Positions 62,061 through 64,000 of a stretch of DNA of 64,000 bases are shown in pieces. Each line of letters starts with the position of its first letter. The first letter of the stretch is position 1. Under the pieces are notes generated by a model. The model ran no database searches and had not been told where the DNA came from. It saw nothing but the letters and a program-made list of their open reading frames with translations. The stretch covers positions 14,900,501 to 14,964,500 of the forward strand of contig NC_091033.1 in the NCBI RefSeq assembly GCF_041296385.1. The letters run 5' to 3'. A program made the translations under genes and the position numbers. The DNA comes from Aphelocoma coerulescens. Taxonomy: Eukaryota > Chordata > Aves > Passeriformes > Corvidae.

Positions 62061-63624
62061 GTCCTGTGGCTGCACAGCGCAGGATGGAGGCTCGTGTTTC
62101 CAATTTCTCCCGCCTTGCCTAATCTGAAGGTCCTTTTTAGCTTTCATTTTTAAATAATTAAGAGATGTCTTTTATATTGGTGTATTTGTTGACTTCTGCT
62201 CGTTGGTGACTGACAGACACATCAAGTGAACTGTTCTTGATAGGCAATGTCTTTCTGGCAGTTTTTTTCTTCATTGGAGAAGACTTGGGGAGGGGGTGAG
62301 GACAGGAAAAGCATGAAAGAACTCTTCCATGACTACATATCTTCATTTCAGTAGCAAAATATTTATCTGTATAAATGAATGTCAAATCCTTTACTTTTTA
62401 AAATTATGTTTAAGAGATTGCTATGAATGTGACTTGCTAAAATTTGTTGACATAAATTTGTTTCACGGCAGGAGAGTAACTGCAGTTATTAATCCTAATG
62501 TATTTCAGAACATTCTCCTGGGGATATAAGTTATCTGCAAAGTTATTTCACTTCTGATTATTATCAGTAGAATAAGGCTCAGCTTTATGAAACCAAACAG
62601 TGAGTAACATATTTGACATAATTCTGCTTGTAGGTTGTCACGAGATGCCACATCTGTCCAGCTCAAGGAGAGTAAGATAGAGATAGAGCATATTTTTTCG
62701 GCTTATCTGCTTTTCAGGAGAGTTTTATTTTATGTTATACATTGACCTTTTTAAGTTTTACTCTGATTTGGCTGGAAGTGCACTTTTGCAAGCAGAGTTG
62801 AAGTTTGAGATCTGTTCTTAGGCTGTAAAGAGCTGCAGGAGTACGGCTTGAAGAGTGTCAGGAGGTACCTGGCAGTGAGGTACAGCACAGAAATCCTGTG
62901 CCAGGAGAGAGCTGAATGTGGCACTGCTTGGAAATGCTGCCTGCTTAACTAAGAAAAGACTAAAGGAGGGGGGATCACTAAATTGTTCCTTATGGAATTC
63001 TTTCCAAAAAATCACTATATTCATATTCAATCTGCACTGAAATCTGAAACTTTTTTTATTTTTTTTTTTTAAACTTAATTTACAAGTGGTAAAAAGCAAC
63101 AGAGATGAGTTGCAGGCACTGGAATTGATAGGAGAGTCTAGGGGGGAGTTCTGCATCTTCTTTGCAGGCTTGTTATCATCCAGGCACAACTTTGAATTGT
63201 CTGCACCATGGAGCAGGACTCTTTGCAGGAGCTCTGATTACATCAGAGATGCACTGCAGAATTCAAAATACTGCAGAGGACACTGAGGGGGGGAAATTAC
63301 ACTTGCAGTGGAATTTTAGCATGTTTCTCATGAGTTCTGTTTCTTTCCCTCAAAGGGCACCTTTAATAATTCTTTTCCCATTGCCTTGGAGTCTGGCATC
63401 CTTCCCGAATTTTGGCTTAAAGTGAGGGCAGTACAGATTTCTAATTTGATTTCTTCACCAGACATAATGGGTATCATCTTGTGCAGGACAGATTTTTGAA
63501 AGTATGTTCTCTCTTACTTCCCATGCACAATCCACCCCTTAGAGTCACGCAGAGCCCTTGCTGTAGGCCAGTTACTTTGTGTTACTGCAGGTTCTAAAAG
63601 CCAGAGCAATTCCCAGGGTGGGTA
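62061..63624. other. Gene-free DNA right of the island
   Basis: AT content rises abruptly after 62125. No exon is supported; frames reach 123 codons (minus, 62818-63189) without recognisable features. A T7-A-T12 tract lies at 63051-63070. If transcription runs rightward from the island, this would be 5' intron. Confidence 0.5.
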
Positions 63625-63815
63625 ATGCAGGAAGAGACAGTTCCTGCCCCAGTACGTTTACAAACATGAGAGCAGCAGTGCTCAGAGAGAAGCGATTTGC
63701 CCGAGAGGACAACACATTGTCAGCAGGGGAGCCAGGAAGCTGAACTGGGCTTCAGTAAGTCCCAAACATTCCAAGGGCAGAATGCTGCTCAGCCCTCAGA
63801 CCAGGAGGGCTTTTA
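63625..63815 (-). mobile_element. Ancient MIR-like SINE relic
   Basis: The plus strand reads GACAGTTCCTGCCCCAGTAC with GTTTACAAAC, then CAGAGAGAAGCGATTTGCCC, then GTCAGCAGGGGAGCCAGGAA and CTGAACTGGGCTTC. This is the order of an old amniote repeat I know in reverse complement: AGTCCCTGCCCCAAAGAGCT, GAGAGGTTAAGTGACTTGCC, AGTGGCAGAGCCAGGAATAG, AACCCAGGTCTCC. Alignment needs small gaps. Such relics predate the bird lineage. The right part beyond 63815 fades into unique sequence. Confidence 0.55.
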
Positions 63816-64000
63816 CCATTGGGCCTGACTTAGCCAGAGCCAGAGCAGAGGATTTTACTCTTACAGCAGATCCTTAAAGTTCATCTTGTTTAATTGCTGG
63901 GAAGATTGGGGCTGTAGGCTAATGTGTTTGTCTGACCTTATATTCCAATGTGATGTCTTTACTCCTGAAGGCATTTCTTATCAGCTGTCCCCAGTGTCAT
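63816..64000. other. Unannotated right edge
   Basis: Nothing recognisable; too short to judge. Confidence 0.5.

Noticed and set aside
60955..62127. Frames of 305 and 254 codons (minus) and 328 and 222 codons (plus) across the right CpG island
   Set aside because: They overlap on both strands, are dominated by Ala, Arg, Gly and Pro, and contain no domain I recognise. High GC alone suppresses stops.
1..64000. tRNA genes, CRISPR arrays, operons or viral genes
   Set aside because: No GGTTCGAAT-type B box with a matching cloverleaf, no spaced direct-repeat array and no dense one-strand coding. I recognise no viral protein in any open frame.

Overview
The window looks like bird nuclear DNA, probably a songbird. 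The main evidence is four fragments of CR1 LINE retrotransposons, three carrying the conserved CR1 3' end. The wording of the copy at 54648-54911 resembles CR1 copies I know from passerines. The rest is mostly unique sequence of moderate GC with few repeats, low CpG outside two islands, and short spurious ORFs on all strands. Nothing bacterial, viral or plasmid-like is visible. "Bird" is fairly secure; "passerine" is an inference.

I could not support any protein-coding exon, tRNA, rRNA, snoRNA or known microRNA. The long open frames come from two sources: a hexamer-based minisatellite (51124-51600) that cannot form stop codons, and a GC-rich CpG island (about 60750-62060). The window is best read as intergenic or deep-intronic DNA with regulatory elements, flanked by a promoter-like island near each end.

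Layout. (1) 758-1240 is a CpG island with a (CCCTT)15 array, two overlapping octamer (ATTTGCAT) sites, a SOX-like site and a CTCF-like site. (2) 1.2-28 kb is mostly unique DNA. It holds a CR1 tip, a paired T-box-like site (9133-9170), a very old MIR-like SINE relic (9697-9790) and AT-rich blocks resembling conserved non-coding elements. (3) 28.3-28.8 kb has a dense homeodomain-type TAAT/ATTA cluster, followed by a perfect 24-bp palindrome (28708-28731). (4) 37-38.4 kb has an 11-bp-stem hairpin, a CR1 tip, a CTCF-like match and a pair of RFX X-box-like sites. (5) 44-51.6 kb has a C14 tract and the large G-quadruplex-prone minisatellite. (6) 53.8-58.6 kb has AT-rich CNE-like DNA and two larger CR1 fragments. 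(7) 60.7-62.1 kb has an X-box-like site just upstream of a strong CpG island with GC boxes, the best promoter candidate here. (8) The right end carries a second MIR-like relic.

No multi-gene system can be assembled. The most unusual objects are the 24-bp palindrome, the T-box pair, the X-box-like sites (one cluster and several singles) and the stop-free minisatellite. Motif calls were made by eye and need comparative or functional confirmation.
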